Both the position numbers and the translations under genes were made by a program. Below are positions 1 through 10,406 of a stretch of 64,000 nt of DNA, piece after piece (within the stretch, counting starts at the first letter, position 1; every line of letters begins with the position of its first letter). The notes under the pieces were generated by a model. The model worked only from the letters and a program-made list of their open reading frames with translations. It was not told where the DNA came from and searched no databases. The DNA lies in the NCBI GenBank assembly GCA_039621445.1, contig CP154956.1, forward strand, positions 23,796,743-23,860,742. The letters are read 5' to 3'. This DNA is from Euglena gracilis (lineage: Eukaryota > Euglenida > Euglenophyceae > Euglenales).

Positions 1-105
1 CAAAGACTTTTCCCTACCATAAGTAGTCTGCGCACCAAGGCGAAAGCGACAGGCTTTTACAGAAAGTCCCAAAAAGGGGGAAAGGGAAAGCTTTGGATGT
101 ACACT
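1..105 (+). repeat. 3' part of the 5' LTR of element A
   Basis: These bases match the last ~105 bases of both B LTRs, including the conserved stretch with AAGGCGAAAGCG and the terminal GTACACT. The rest of the LTR lies left of the window. The end is fixed by the primer-binding site that follows directly. Confidence 0.85.
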
Positions 106-130
106 TAGTAGCAGATTTAGGCAACGATCC
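106..130 (+). other. Primer-binding site of element A (initiator tRNA-Met)
   Basis: Abutting the LTR is TAGTAGCAGA, then CGATCC at 125-130. B and C begin TGGTAGCA, so TGG has become TAG here. The site is complementary to the 3' end of an initiator tRNA-Met that ends TCTGCTACCA. The second G of the essential TGG is mutated, so this copy would prime poorly. Confidence 0.65.
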
Positions 131-359
131 TACATAGACGTTCCACACAGAGAAATTACGTGGTTGACTGGTTGTGAGGATCGTACTGAGCCGTGAAACA
201 CGGTGAAAGTACTGTTCCTGGCCCCTAGCCAACCTTTTAGCAAGGATACAGGTCTCAGAAGGCTCTGTTCGGTAATCGCCGATACCACCTTTCTGGTCCC
301 CGTTTCTCTGCTTATTTGTGTGAGTTTTTGGGTTTTTGCCTTCATACCCATCTCAAAAG

Positions 360-1682
360 ATGCAGAGCACAAGCCAGCCCCAACCCCAAATTTGATTATG
401 ACTTGTTGACGAGTTCATTGAGCAATTTTGATGAAGATTGCGGGGATTGGGATAATTGAATGAAACAAGTTCCAATTCCCGACCCCCCAAGCAAGAAGAA
501 GGCAATTTGAGTCGTTTGTCATTGTAAAAAGGCGAAACGCCTTTATTATTGCATAGGGGTAATGAACCCTCTTCATCATCATTGTCATTAATTGTGCGGG
601 ATGTAGGTGGCAAAAGGCTATACTCCATCCCGGTTCACCCATCATTGATGCGGCGAGGGGATGAACCCCTTGCACCTTCACACTTGGTTACTTCTGTTAC
701 CATGAACAAAGTGAGGGGTATTTGCCCTTTGCTCTGTTCACACCCAACAGATCCCCGATGGAAGCACCGGTGGGCCTTTTGGAGTACAACTCGGTGGAAA
801 CACCGTGTTTTTTCCAACCCCCCTACTTAATTTCCACCCCCACACCATTTCGCACATTGCCGGGATTACCCGCGGAAACTGCAGTTTTCCCTGCATTGCC
901 ATGGAACCCAGATATGCGTCTGGTGGTACCGGAAATCTCTGGTGCTTTTTCCATTGTGGAGGACCGTGAGGAAGATTTGAGAGATAACCTCACCCCTGGT
1001 GATTTTTACCAAATTCTAGGTCAACTCCCAGCGGATCACCTGTTGAGCAAGCAAATTTTGCATGTCCACCAATGTGTTGCTGAATGCGCAACTATGCTCA
1101 ACAAAGTTTTACAGTTTGTTGAGGACAATCAAGGGGTTGCCAACACCAAACTGGAATATTGCTGGAATTATTTGCAGGAAATCGGCAAATATTGCCAACA
1201 CAATTTTGAAATGCGGGGAAAGACCTTCAGCGTTTTCGGGAAAGTGTTGACAGTATTTCGCGCACCCAACTTGCACAAAACTTCCAAAAATTCAGTGAAA
1301 CACTGCATGAAGCGGAAACGCGGAATGAATCCAAGTTTCTGCATGTGCAAGATGGTATGAGCCATCTTTTTGCCAAAGTGGAATCCTGTTCAACCATGCT
1401 ATTGCAATCGTAGCAGCAGTTACAAGCGGAAAATGCCACCCGCAAAATGCCGGAAATCGGTAACTTGGTGGCGGTTGAGCATTTTTCCGCACTTACCACT
1501 TCTTTCCAAGAAGCCCAACAACGGATTTTGCTCGGAAATCTTGGCTCGGAAATAGAGCATTTGAAGCAATTCCAGGCGAAAGTGCAAGAAAATTTTGATC
1601 CCCATTCGCAAATCCAGGTTTTGGAGGAACACATCCTACACTTGGAGCAGAAATCCTGCCATTGTGCGGCAAATCAGGATGG
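360..1682 (+). pseudogene. gag: gag of element A, left part
   Basis: This is the amino-terminal part of the Gag polyprotein. The start Met-Gln-Ser-Thr at 360 is the start used in B and C. Relative to B, a small indel soon after it puts a TGA in frame after about ten codons. The longest open piece is 722-1360, with a motif ending Pro-Ala-Asp-His and a Tyr-Cys-Trp-Asn-Tyr-Leu motif shared with B and C. The following frame (1447-1682) has the glutamine-rich, probably coiled-coil segment. The reading is cut at 1682 by the insertion of B and resumes at 18458. Several frame changes make it non-functional. Confidence 0.8.
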
Positions 1683-1687
1683 ATTAA
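1683..1687 (+). repeat. Target-site duplication of element B, left copy (ATTAA)
   Basis: ATTAA lies immediately before the 5' LTR of B and is repeated immediately after its 3' LTR at 18453-18457. In B's own gag the uninterrupted sequence reads GGATTAACC at this point, so the five bases belong to the target. Confidence 0.9.
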
Positions 1688-2113
1688 TGTGTACCAGGCA
1701 CGTCCCAGCTCTGTAGGATATCTGCAGAGTGGGTTCTGTGACGGTCACACCACTGTGGAAAACCACAGCTGGTAGGATCGTGGCAGACCCTTCTGGGATC
1801 TGCCCCTGGACACGTCACCACTTTTCTCTCCTTCCCCCACAGGTGGTATTCTTCACTGCCATCACTTCCAAGTTTGACCATTGGTTTTGTCAGAAGGAAA
1901 AACCCTCGGAACAGTCGAAATTGATCTCAGAAGAAACTTCTGGGTCTTTCCTTGTGCTTTGCTTCTTGGGGAATTGGGAAGAAAAGGGGAAAACCACTTT
2001 TCGCTACACAAAGACTTTTCCCTACCATAAGTAGGCTGCGCACCAAGGCGAAAGCGAAAGGCTTTTACAGAAAGTCCCAAAAAGGGGAAAAGGGAAAGCT
2101 TTGGACGTACACT
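1688..2113 (+). repeat. 5' LTR of element B
   Basis: The LTR starts TGTGTACCAGG and ends GTACACT directly at the primer-binding site. A CCCCCACAG/GTGG junction at 1836-1846 looks like a splice acceptor and recurs in the LTRs of C and D. The last ~100 bases, with AAGGCGAAAGCG, are the part most alike between B and C. Confidence 0.9.
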
Positions 2114-2138
2114 TGGTAGCATATTTAGGCAACGATCC
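2114..2138 (+). other. Primer-binding site of element B (initiator tRNA-Met)
   Basis: TGGTAGCA begins directly after the LTR and CGATCC follows at 2133-2138. Both blocks are complementary to an initiator tRNA-Met 3' end (acceptor stem TCTGCTACCA and T-arm GGATCG). The leader from here to 2367 holds no recognisable gene. Confidence 0.75.
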
Positions 2139-2367
2139 CACACAGACGTTCCACAGAGAGAAATTCTGTGGTTGACTGGTGGTGAGGATCGTACTGAGCC
2201 GTGAAACACGGTGAAAGTACTGTTCCTGGCCCCTAGCCAACCTTTAGGCAAGGATACAGCTCTCAGAAGGCTCTGTTCGGTAAGCGCCGATACAACCTTT
2301 CTGGTCCCTGTTTCTCTGCTTATTTGTGTGAGTTTTTGGGTTTTTGCCTTTTTACCCATCTCAAAAG

Positions 2368-5300
2368 ATGCAGAGCACAAGACTCAACCCCAACCCCAAA
2401 TTTGATTATGACTTGTTGATGAGTTCATTGAGCAATTTTGATGAAGATTGCGGGGATTGGAACGGTTCGAATGAAACAAGTTCCAATTCCCGACCCCCCA
2501 AGCAAAAAGAAGGCAATTTGACTCATTTGTCATTGTCAAAAGGTGAAACGCCTTTATTGTTGCATGGGTGTAATGAACCCTCTTCATCATCATTGTCATT
2601 AATTGTGCAGGATGTAGGTGGCAAAATGCCTTCCTCCATCCCGGTTCACCCATCATTGATGCGGCGAGGGGATGAACCCCTTGCACCTTCACACTTGGTT
2701 ACTCATGTTACCCATGAACAAAGTGATGGGTATTTGCCCTTTGCTCTGTTCACACCCAAAAGAACCCCGATGGAAGCACCGGTGGGCCTTTTGGAGTGCA
2801 ACTCGGTGGAAACACCGTGTTTTTTCCAACCCCCCCCCTTAATTTCCACCCCCCACACCATTTCGCGCATTGCCGGGATTACCCGCGGAAACTGTAGTTT
2901 TCCCTGCACTGCCATGGAACCCAGATATGCGTCTGGTGGTACCGCAAATCTCTGGTGCCGTTTCCATTGTTGAGGACTATGAGGAAGATTTGAGGGATAA
3001 CCTCACCCCTGGTGATGCTTACCGAATTCTCGGTCAACTCCCAGCGGATCACCCACTGAGCAAGCAAATTTTGCATGTCCACCAATGTGTTGCGGAATGC
3101 GCAACCATGCTCAACAAGGTTTTGCAGTTTGATGAGGACAATCAAAGGGTTGCCAACACCAAACTGGATTATTGCTGGAATTATTTGCAGGAAATCGGCA
3201 AATATTGCCAACACAATTTCGAAAATGCGGGGAAAGACCTTCAGCATTTTCGGGAAAGTGTTGACAGTATTTTGCGCACCCAACTTCCACAAAACTTCCA
3301 ACAAATCAGTGAAACACTGCATGAAGCGGAAACGCGGAATCATTCCAAGTTTCTGCGTGTACAAGATGGTATGAGCCATATTTTTGGCAAAGTGGAATCC
3401 TGTTCAACAATGCTACTGCAATTGCAGCACCAGTTACAAGCGAAAAATGCCACCCCCCAAATGCCGCAAATCGGTTACGTTGTTGCGGTTGAGCATTTTG
3501 CCACACTCACTACTTCTTTCCAAGAAGCCCAGCAACGGATTTTGCATCTTGGCTCAGAAATCGAGCATTTGAAGCAATTTCAAGCGACAGTGCAAGAAAA
3601 TTTTGTCCCCCGTAAGCAAATCCAGCTTTTGGAGGAGCAAAATTTTCACTTGGAGCAAAAATCCTGCCATTGTGCCGCAAATGAGGATGGATTAACCACC
3701 CTGCATGCGAAAATCGCGGATTGCGCACAACGGTTGGATTTCGCGCAACAACAATCGCAAACGGACATTGGCGGTATTAGTGCCACCGTTGTCGGTTTGC
3801 AGGAGCATGTTTCCGCACTTTCCAAGCGAATTCCCGACATTAGTGGTATTCAAGCCGCTATTGGGGAATTACAAACCCGTTGCACCTTGTTGTAAACCAC
3901 AGTAGCGGAAATTCGCGCACTTTCCAATATCTCGCGCGCTCGGATATCCGAGTCACCGGAATTTAGCTCATTTTGTAACAAAATGCTTGGTGAAAACAAG
4001 GAAACCTTGCAAGCATTTTGCACGAGTTTGATTCAACTTGAGGAATCGGTGAATCGGAATGCCCGATCCATGCAAGATGATGTTTCACGGTTGAATGGAC
4101 GAATTTCTGCGTTGTTGGGAAAGCCAACCGCGGAAAATTCGCGCACCACCGCGGAAACCCCCACCAATTCACCACACCAATTGCAAATTGTCTCAAATGC
4201 AGTAAAAGCGCTTGCAACTTGGTCAACCGGGTCCACTCCGGAATGTGGGGGAGTCCCAAGGGCAACTTGTCCAAGATTTACACTTGGTTTCTGAAAAGTT
4301 ACCACTCTTGGACGAATTTTCCCGTTACCGCAAACGCTTTAGGCATTTGGAGACTGATGTTGACCGTATTTGCGGCCAACTCCAGTTGGTGGAACATTTG
4401 GAAGAAACGGTGCATGACTTGTCCGCGAGTTTGGATAAAATGTCCACTCCGATACCGGTTGTGCCACCACCCACCGCGGTGAGCGCTGCGGTTGGTATTC
4501 CAAATGTCCCGGAATCGCGTTCTCAAATTACCCTTTCTGGAGTAGGAATCCCTACATCCACCGCGAATTTGGTACAACCACCCGCGAAAACGCGAATTAT
4601 ACCACCTTTGCATTTGCCCACACCACAAACCCACTGTTCAATCACATTTTATGATGAGGAAATTGATCCCGCGCTCGAAAATTCGAGCCTCCACCAAGAA
4701 ATTCAACATTCCAATCTTCTACAAGGAATGAGCCAACACGCCACACCTGGTATTGGTCATGTGTCGCATTCGCGATCATACCAACCACCAACGGGTTCTG
4801 GATTACCAGACCACCCATCGGGTTTTCGGCGGGAAACCCGCCCACCGGGAGAAATTCACCACATTTTTCGCATCTCCCGCAGGAAAATCCAGCCAACTTT
4901 ACACTTGGTGCGGGAAATCCCGCCCGGGGTTCACATGGAGCAGAAAAGCAGCGAAACGCCTTTGGTGTTAAGAATTACCCTGACCCAAACCCCTGGAATA
5001 CCACCGAGGGTCAGCGGGTTACTCAGAGAGCCTTCAAGGGCACCATCGCAATCGAGAACAAGGTGAAGCCCCAATGGGACGGGGATCCAACCACATGGAG
5101 ACAATTTTTTCGGGGCTGGGAGTACTACTGGGCACTAAAGGGACCCACCCAAGACCCGAATCCCGAGGTAGTCAAGATGGAATTCATCGATTGCCTACCG
5201 AGTGAGGAGCGAGAACGCGCACGCAATTTGGTGATACGTAATGGCGTATCATTCGATGACCTGGTTGAGCAGTACGCTTCAACCAACTCAAGTTTGGTCA

Positions 5301-6464
5301 CCAGGATTACCCTGGAGAAGAAGTGGCGACAATCCGCTCCATCGGATCGCAAATGGAAATCCATTGAACTTTGGTATGCCAAATGGTTAGCACTTGCTTC
5401 CGAAGTTGATGAACTTGGCGAGAAGCAAATGCGCGAACAATTCGATGCGGTTTTGTTTCGTTTCACACCATCCCTCGTGCAGGACATCCATCGCGAGGAG
5501 TTGGCTGGGCATGAGATGACTCTTGCCCAACGTTGGAATTATGTGTCAAATCAACTCAAGCTCACACAAGTTTTAGGACAAATACAGTCCGCTTTCCAAA
5601 CGCATCCCACCGCGGGAATCCCTGCAGGTGCGGTTAATGCGTTTCAAAAATCACCATTGTTCGCCAAGATCACCCACCACGCGACCGAAAACGCGGAATC
5701 AGCGTTCTTCGGACCAAGGCACGGATAAACTGTGCTTTTTGCGCAACAAATCTGGTCACATGTCTCGGGAATGCCCGAATCCCGATGCGCGAAAGCGTAT
5801 TGGAAGCCCAAGGGGCTCGACCTCCTCACGGGGATCGGGTTCCTCCACGTTTTCACGTCAATCGGGAGTTTCACGGTCTTCGGAGCACCGCTTTAGCGGT
5901 AGTAGGCCCAAGTCACCACCGCGTGATGGTCGGGAAACCCGTCCTTCTCGCGGTCGGTCACCTGTTCCCCCTACCCCAAAACGGGATTTCAATCGCGATT
6001 CCTCACGATCTCGTTCGCGAAGTGGATCATCCTCTTCGCGCGAGTCAACGGGGAAGTCCTGATACACCGGTCATGGTCGACGGGAAACCCGTTCACCACG
6101 ACGGTTTGATGGTCGAACGGAATACCGTTCCCCTCTTTATGCGGAATCCCGCCACAAATCCCGTTGTTCACTTTGCGGTTCCAAAGACCACCACTCATCC
6201 ATATGTCCCAGATCTCGTTCCCCCCGACCCGGCTACGGAAATCGCGGTAAGCGCCGCGATGACCGTGGTTACTCCTCCAGACGGCAAAAGGTCGGTTTCA
6301 AGATACCTAGTTTGGAGGAGGACACCCCGGCTTCGGGCAGGGAGGGGGATGAGACCTCGGACGGGGAATTTAATGAGGCCCGAATGGCGGTGCGCTCATT
6401 GAGTTCCATCTATTCTAACAAAAAGTCCGTTGCCGGCTATGCGGCCGGTTCGGACTTGGAGTAG
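2368..6464 (+). pseudogene. gag: gag of element B (frameshifted)
   Basis: Gag would form the RNA-packaging capsid of the retrotransposon particle. The start is the ATG at 2368 (Met-Gln-Ser-Thr-Arg), matching A and C. The parts are a Ser/Pro-rich N-terminus, a long Gln/Glu-rich coiled-coil-like region (2870-4480), a Pro-rich linker, a capsid-like region near 5063-5560 with Trp-Arg-Gln-Phe-Phe, a CCHC knuckle near 5740-5775, an Arg/Ser-rich tract (about 5800-6060) and a second knuckle C-x2-C-x4-H-x4-C near 6148-6190. The first knuckle reads C-F-L-R and has lost its second Cys. Breaks include a frame change at a C-run near 2830, a TAA at 3893, frame changes near 4215-4250, 5050 and 5650-5700, and a TGA at 6061. 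The stop at 6462 aligns with that of C. The 236 bases to the protease start show no gene. Confidence 0.8.
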
Positions 6465-6700
6465 AGGAGCCCGAGGTCCGAGGGCACGGACCTCTGGGCT
6501 GATGAACAGATGGAGGTAAGACCTGCTCAACCTTGCCCCCCTGCCCATCCGAATTCACGGTCAGTACCCGGAATTATTTCGGGTCCCTTACCCCCCACTC
6601 CACATTTCTGCTCGGAATGCTGAGCTAAGTAGGAAAGGGTTCATGGGAGAGCTGTCTTGCAAACGTATTTCCGCCAGACCCTTCACTTTGCGTACCACCA

Positions 6701-7540
6701 ATGGAATCCCTCGTCCAAACGGAAATCCGCATCCAAAATTTCTCAACCAAAGTTAAAATTCTCATAGACACTGGTTGTCGCATTGCATTGCTCTTTCGTT
6801 TAGGGTTGATACCGACCCCGCCCTTGGTATGCGCCAAGAAACCGATCAAAATTACAACCGCGGATAACACCCCCATGTGCGGTGGTGATTTGGGATGTGT
6901 GCTCGAGATACTCTTGCCCATCATTCCGAAGCATCACTCACAACCCCCACAATTACAACATTTCACCAATATTTGGGGTTACGAGTCTGGAATTCACGGT
7001 TCTGACGTAATTTTGGGATACCCATTTTTACGCCAGTACCGATTGGTTGTGGATTGCCACTCCCACGGTTTGCGCGCAGCACCCACCACTTCATTGACAC
7101 CCAAACCACCATCACCGTTGGCATCCGCCATGATGACCAGCACTTTTCCAACACCGTTACCCACAATGGCAACACCGTTATCCACCACACCAACAACCTT
7201 TTTCCACACCCGGGGTACGGAGAAAGCCTCCCCCCTGCCCAATGACACACCAACATGCGTTCTACATGAGGCAAAGCAAGCGAGTAGCGATAACCCCGCC
7301 GTTTCACTGGGTTACAAGACTAAAGCTCAAAGGCCTGAAGATATATCGGTGTCGAGTAGTCGCCCAGCCGCACCACCACTCCGTTTCCCACCAGTTGTGC
7401 CGAATCCAGGCACACCTGTACAAGACTCACCGGCTAACGCCATCGACACCCACTTACACGCTCACCCGTCACACCACTACACTTCCTTCCATTGTGTGCA
7501 CTGCAGGAGAATTTCCACCCAGTCGGATTTTGATTGTTGA
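6701..7540 (+). CDS. pr: Aspartic protease (retropepsin) of element B
   Basis: The protease cuts the Gag and Pol polyproteins. The active-site motif Ile-Asp-Thr-Gly-Cys is at residues 22-26. The later Val-Ile-Leu-Gly-Tyr-Pro-Phe-Leu-Arg matches the ILG segment of Ty3-type retropepsins. After about residue 130 comes a Pro/Thr-rich linker, then a Cys-Val-His-Cys pair before the stop at 7538. In C the frame runs on into a larger Cys cluster, so the stop here is probably a mutation, and protease and downstream domains were once one polyprotein. The ATG at 6701 is the first Met before the conserved block and matches C. Gag ends 236 bp upstream in a different frame. Confidence 0.8.
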   Translation: MESLVQTEIRIQNFSTKVKILIDTGCRIALLFRLGLIPTPPLVCAKKPIKITTADNTPMCGGDLGCVLEILLPIIPKHHSQPPQLQHFTNIWGYESGIHGSDVILGYPFLRQYRLVVDCHSHGLRAAPTTSLTPKPPSPLASAMMTSTFPTPLPTMATPLSTTPTTFFHTRGTEKASPLPNDTPTCVLHEAKQASSDNPAVSLGYKTKAQRPEDISVSSSRPAAPPLRFPPVVPNPGTPVQDSPANAIDTHLHAHPSHHYTSFHCVHCRRISTQSDFDC

Positions 7541-7600
7541 TGTTTAGTTGAAAATCCGACACTAATCGCTATTCCGAATACGTAAGCCACACCCAATGAT

Positions 7601-8540
7601 ATGCTTGGTTGTAGCCCGCAATGCGCGGAAATACACCGAGTACTCCAACAACGTGGATTAGCCTCGATGTTCGGAAACGCGAAAACCGTCATTCCTAATT
7701 ACAATCGTGATCACACTTGGTACGGATTTGATGCGGAATGGGGAAATCCCCAACCTGTCCAAACTCCCTTGGGATTACCCCTTGAGGTAGTGGAAGACAA
7801 CCCGCATGTTTGTGGATCCATTCATTGTGTTTCGGCACTCCAACCCGGAAATCGGGTTCATGAATACCTGAAAAGCGTATGGAATGCTTTCAATTTGGGT
7901 CAATATCACATTTTGGAACGATGGTTTTCCAAAATCGCGACATTGGCTGATTCTTTTGATTTGGCATTGGAAATCGATGCCTTTTCATCCAATGCAAATG
8001 CCCGTTTGCCACGTCATTTGTCACAACACTCCAACGCATTTGATAAATTTTGGGGTGATACGGTGTTATGGATGCACCCTCCCCCAAAACTTATCGAATG
8101 TGCGGTTGAGAAAATTCTGCGGGATGAAGCCCGTGGAGTTATTGTCATACCCATCATTCCGGAAGCGGAATGGTTCACCCAACTATCGTATGTAGGTTTT
8201 CATTGGTGGGACTTACCCACTAATGTACCGATTTTTGAAGATTTTTGTGGCAAAATATTACCACCCTTGCAAGAAATCATTTTTCGCGTACGTTTTTTCG
8301 ATGCATTCGGAATGTCCGAATTCGCGGTGCCGAGGAAGTTCGGTAGCCCCAGGGATACCCTGGCGGTTTCCGCAGTCATCGAGAGTGCAGGTCAGCATCC
8401 TAAGTCAGCTGAACTCTGTTCGCGGATTACCCGCGAATTGCACGGTGTGCTGGAAAATCCAGTATACGCGTGCGACATCGACCCCGCGATACGCGGTCCG
8501 TTCGGTGTTTGCAACATCGAGCTTAAGGAGGAGCCAAACC
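7601..8540 (+). CDS. Dam-methylase-like domain of element B, between protease and reverse transcriptase
   Basis: The open frame continues to 8599, but its homology to C ends near 8540, where the reverse transcriptase starts in another frame. The core reads Asp-Ala-Phe-Ser-Ser-Asn-Ala, then Trp-Gly-Asp, Trp-Met-His-Pro-Pro-Pro-Lys-Leu-Ile, Ile-Leu-Arg-Asp-Glu-Ala-Arg-Gly, Ile-Pro and Trp-Phe. This is the order seen in the putative N6-adenine methylase domain next to reverse transcriptase/RNase H in DIRS-type elements, where NPPF/FPPF stands in place of HPPP. In Ty3/Gypsy elements this slot is normally empty. The end of the block (Ile-Arg-Gly-Pro-Phe-Gly) leads into the usual pre-reverse-transcriptase sequence. 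Catalytic activity is uncertain because the Pro-Pro motif has His in front. Protein-level similarity to C (53117-53971) is clear. Confidence 0.6.
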
Positions 8541-8541
8541 A

Positions 8542-9127
8542 ATGCACCGGAAATTTTTTCGTTGTTCGGGAGAACGCAAACAAGCTCTCAATGAAATGAT
8601 TGAGAAGCTTATTCAGCGCAAGTGGATCGTACCCTCGAAAAGCGAGTGGACATCCCAGGCATTTGTTGTTCCTAAACCACCAGACCCCTCAGGTCAGAAG
8701 AATGGAGACTGGTGCTGGATTACCGGTACCTGAACTCCCAAACAAGGGATGATCCCTTCCCGCTCCCCTTGATCGAGGACTTGATCACCAAACAATCGGA
8801 AACCGGTTGTGGTCAATTTTCGATCTGGAGGACGGTTTTCACCAAATGCACTTGCACCCTGACTCCCAACCATACACGGCATTCGTGACATCCAAGGTTG
8901 TGTACCAACCGACGGTACTCCCCATGGGTGTTAAGAATGGCCCAGCCATTTTCAACGTATTGATTCAATGGGTTTTACGCGACTTACCTTTTGCCATTGT
9001 GTACATTGATGATGTGCTGGTGGGAACACCACCACCACTCGCAAAATCGAGCGAGGATATCCTCGTGACACACTTTCACCATGTTTGCGCGGTATTAACC
9101 GCTTTTCAAATCATGTGCTTTTTGTGA
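8542..9127 (+). pseudogene. pol: Reverse transcriptase of element B (frameshifted)
   Basis: This would copy element RNA into DNA. The first segment (8542-8733) has Trp-Thr-Ser-Gln-Ala-Phe-Val-Val-Pro-Lys-Pro, the fingers motif. The second (8807-9127) has Ile-Phe-Asp-Leu-Glu-Asp-Gly with the first catalytic Asp, Leu-Pro-Met-Gly-Val-Lys-Asn-Gly-Pro, and Tyr-Ile-Asp-Asp with the catalytic pair. Compared with C there are indels near 8700 and 8800, and a lost base near 9110 that creates a TGA at 9125. The polymerase is disrupted although the catalytic residues remain. Confidence 0.85.
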
Positions 9128-10347
9128 AAGGCGCCAAAATGCATTTGTTTCGGATACTTATAAAATTTTGCGGACACATCCTCAGCAATGGACAGCGGAA
9201 AGCCGCTCCGAGCAAACTCGAAGCCATTAAGAAATGGCCCCCTGAGATAATCAAAACGATTACTCACCTCAAAGCATTTTTGGGATTAGCCCAATATTAC
9301 GCGATTTGTATGAAGGACTTCGCGAAAATCGCGGTGCCCCTCACCAAACAGCTCAAAAACCGGGCTGTTGACAACACCAAAGTCATTTGGGATGACCAAA
9401 TGCGCGAGGCCCTTGAGAAAATAAAGGTTTTGCTTTTGGAGAACGTTGTCCTCGTAATCGCGGACCCATACAAACCATATGAACTGGGAGTCGACAGCAG
9501 CGATTACGCTGTTGGCGGAGTTCTTAGCCGGCATAATGCGGCGAATGAGCTCCGACCTGTGGCTTTCTTCAGCAGAAAGTTACAGGGCGACGACGGAAAA
9601 GGTCAAGTCAAGTGGAGTATACGCGAGAAGGAAACCTACGCAGTCGTGCTTATACTCCAGAAATTTCGAAGCTGGGTAGCCAGCAGCCTCGTCCAGATCC
9701 TCGTCAAGACCGACCACGAGAGTCTCCAACACTGGTACACTGAGGATTTGAACAAGGCCATGTCATCGGTCGGAAGGCGATGCAGATGGCATGAGTTCTT
9801 GAGTCAATTCAACCTTGTGGTTATTTATACCCCTGGGCACACACAAAAAGTAGCGGATCCGCTCAATCGGGCCCCTTGGTATTACCGTGGGAACCCGGAT
9901 GAGGGAGACGCGACTTTTCATGGAAGTCAGGAAGCTGACGAATACGCACGTCGAAACGACGCTGCGGATAACCTTTTGGATTCTTTCCCCGTTTCACAAA
10001 TATTCCTGGTCGCACCAGTGCGCGGAAGGCGCCGACGTGGAAGCACGTCCGGACCCCGGCGTATTACACGCACGGAGTCCCCTTCCCCACTGTTCTTTCG
10101 CGAATGGGATTATAGTCGTGACCCGGTGTATGACACCATTGTGATGGACAATTACACTCTTTCACCTTTACGGTTGGTTTTTCGCAATGAATCAGGTTAC
10201 AAATATTGTATCCCCCAGGACCTGGTTGATGATGTGATTTTGTGTTATCACAACCGTGGTCACCCTGGGGCCCCCAAACTTCTTTCGTTGGTGGGCCGCA
10301 GGTATTGCACAACCCTGAGCAACTTTACTCACGCTGTTTGCGAATAG
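9085..10347 (+). CDS. pol: Reverse transcriptase thumb, RNase H and start of integrase, element B
   Basis: Homology starts at about 9118 after a frame change. The segment Phe-Leu-Gly-Leu-Ala-Gln-Tyr-Tyr is the connection typical of Ty3 Pol. RNase H follows with Val-Asp-Ser-Ser-Asp-Tyr-Ala-Val-Gly-Gly-Val-Leu, Phe-Phe-Ser-Arg-Lys-Leu, Glu-Lys-Glu-Thr-Tyr-Ala and Thr-Asp-His-Glu-Ser-Leu, which carry the acidic metal-binding residues. The end (from about 10195) is the integrase N-terminal zinc-binding block with His-x3-His in His-Asn-Arg-Gly-His-Pro-Gly. The expected Cys-x2-Cys (Arg-Cys-Gln-Ile-Cys) lies just past the stop in another frame, at about 10350-10365. Confidence 0.85.
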   Translation: MRGINRFSNHVLFVKGAKMHLFRILIKFCGHILSNGQRKAAPSKLEAIKKWPPEIIKTITHLKAFLGLAQYYAICMKDFAKIAVPLTKQLKNRAVDNTKVIWDDQMREALEKIKVLLLENVVLVIADPYKPYELGVDSSDYAVGGVLSRHNAANELRPVAFFSRKLQGDDGKGQVKWSIREKETYAVVLILQKFRSWVASSLVQILVKTDHESLQHWYTEDLNKAMSSVGRRCRWHEFLSQFNLVVIYTPGHTQKVADPLNRAPWYYRGNPDEGDATFHGSQEADEYARRNDAADNLLDSFPVSQIFLVAPVRGRRRRGSTSGPRRITRTESPSPLFFREWDYSRDPVYDTIVMDNYTLSPLRLVFRNESGYKYCIPQDLVDDVILCYHNRGHPGAPKLLSLVGRRYCTTLSNFTHAVCE

Positions 10348-10406
10348 TGCAACGGTGTCAAATCTGTCAAGCGGTAAAACCCCGCTGAGGTACCCCCTCT
10401 GGTACG

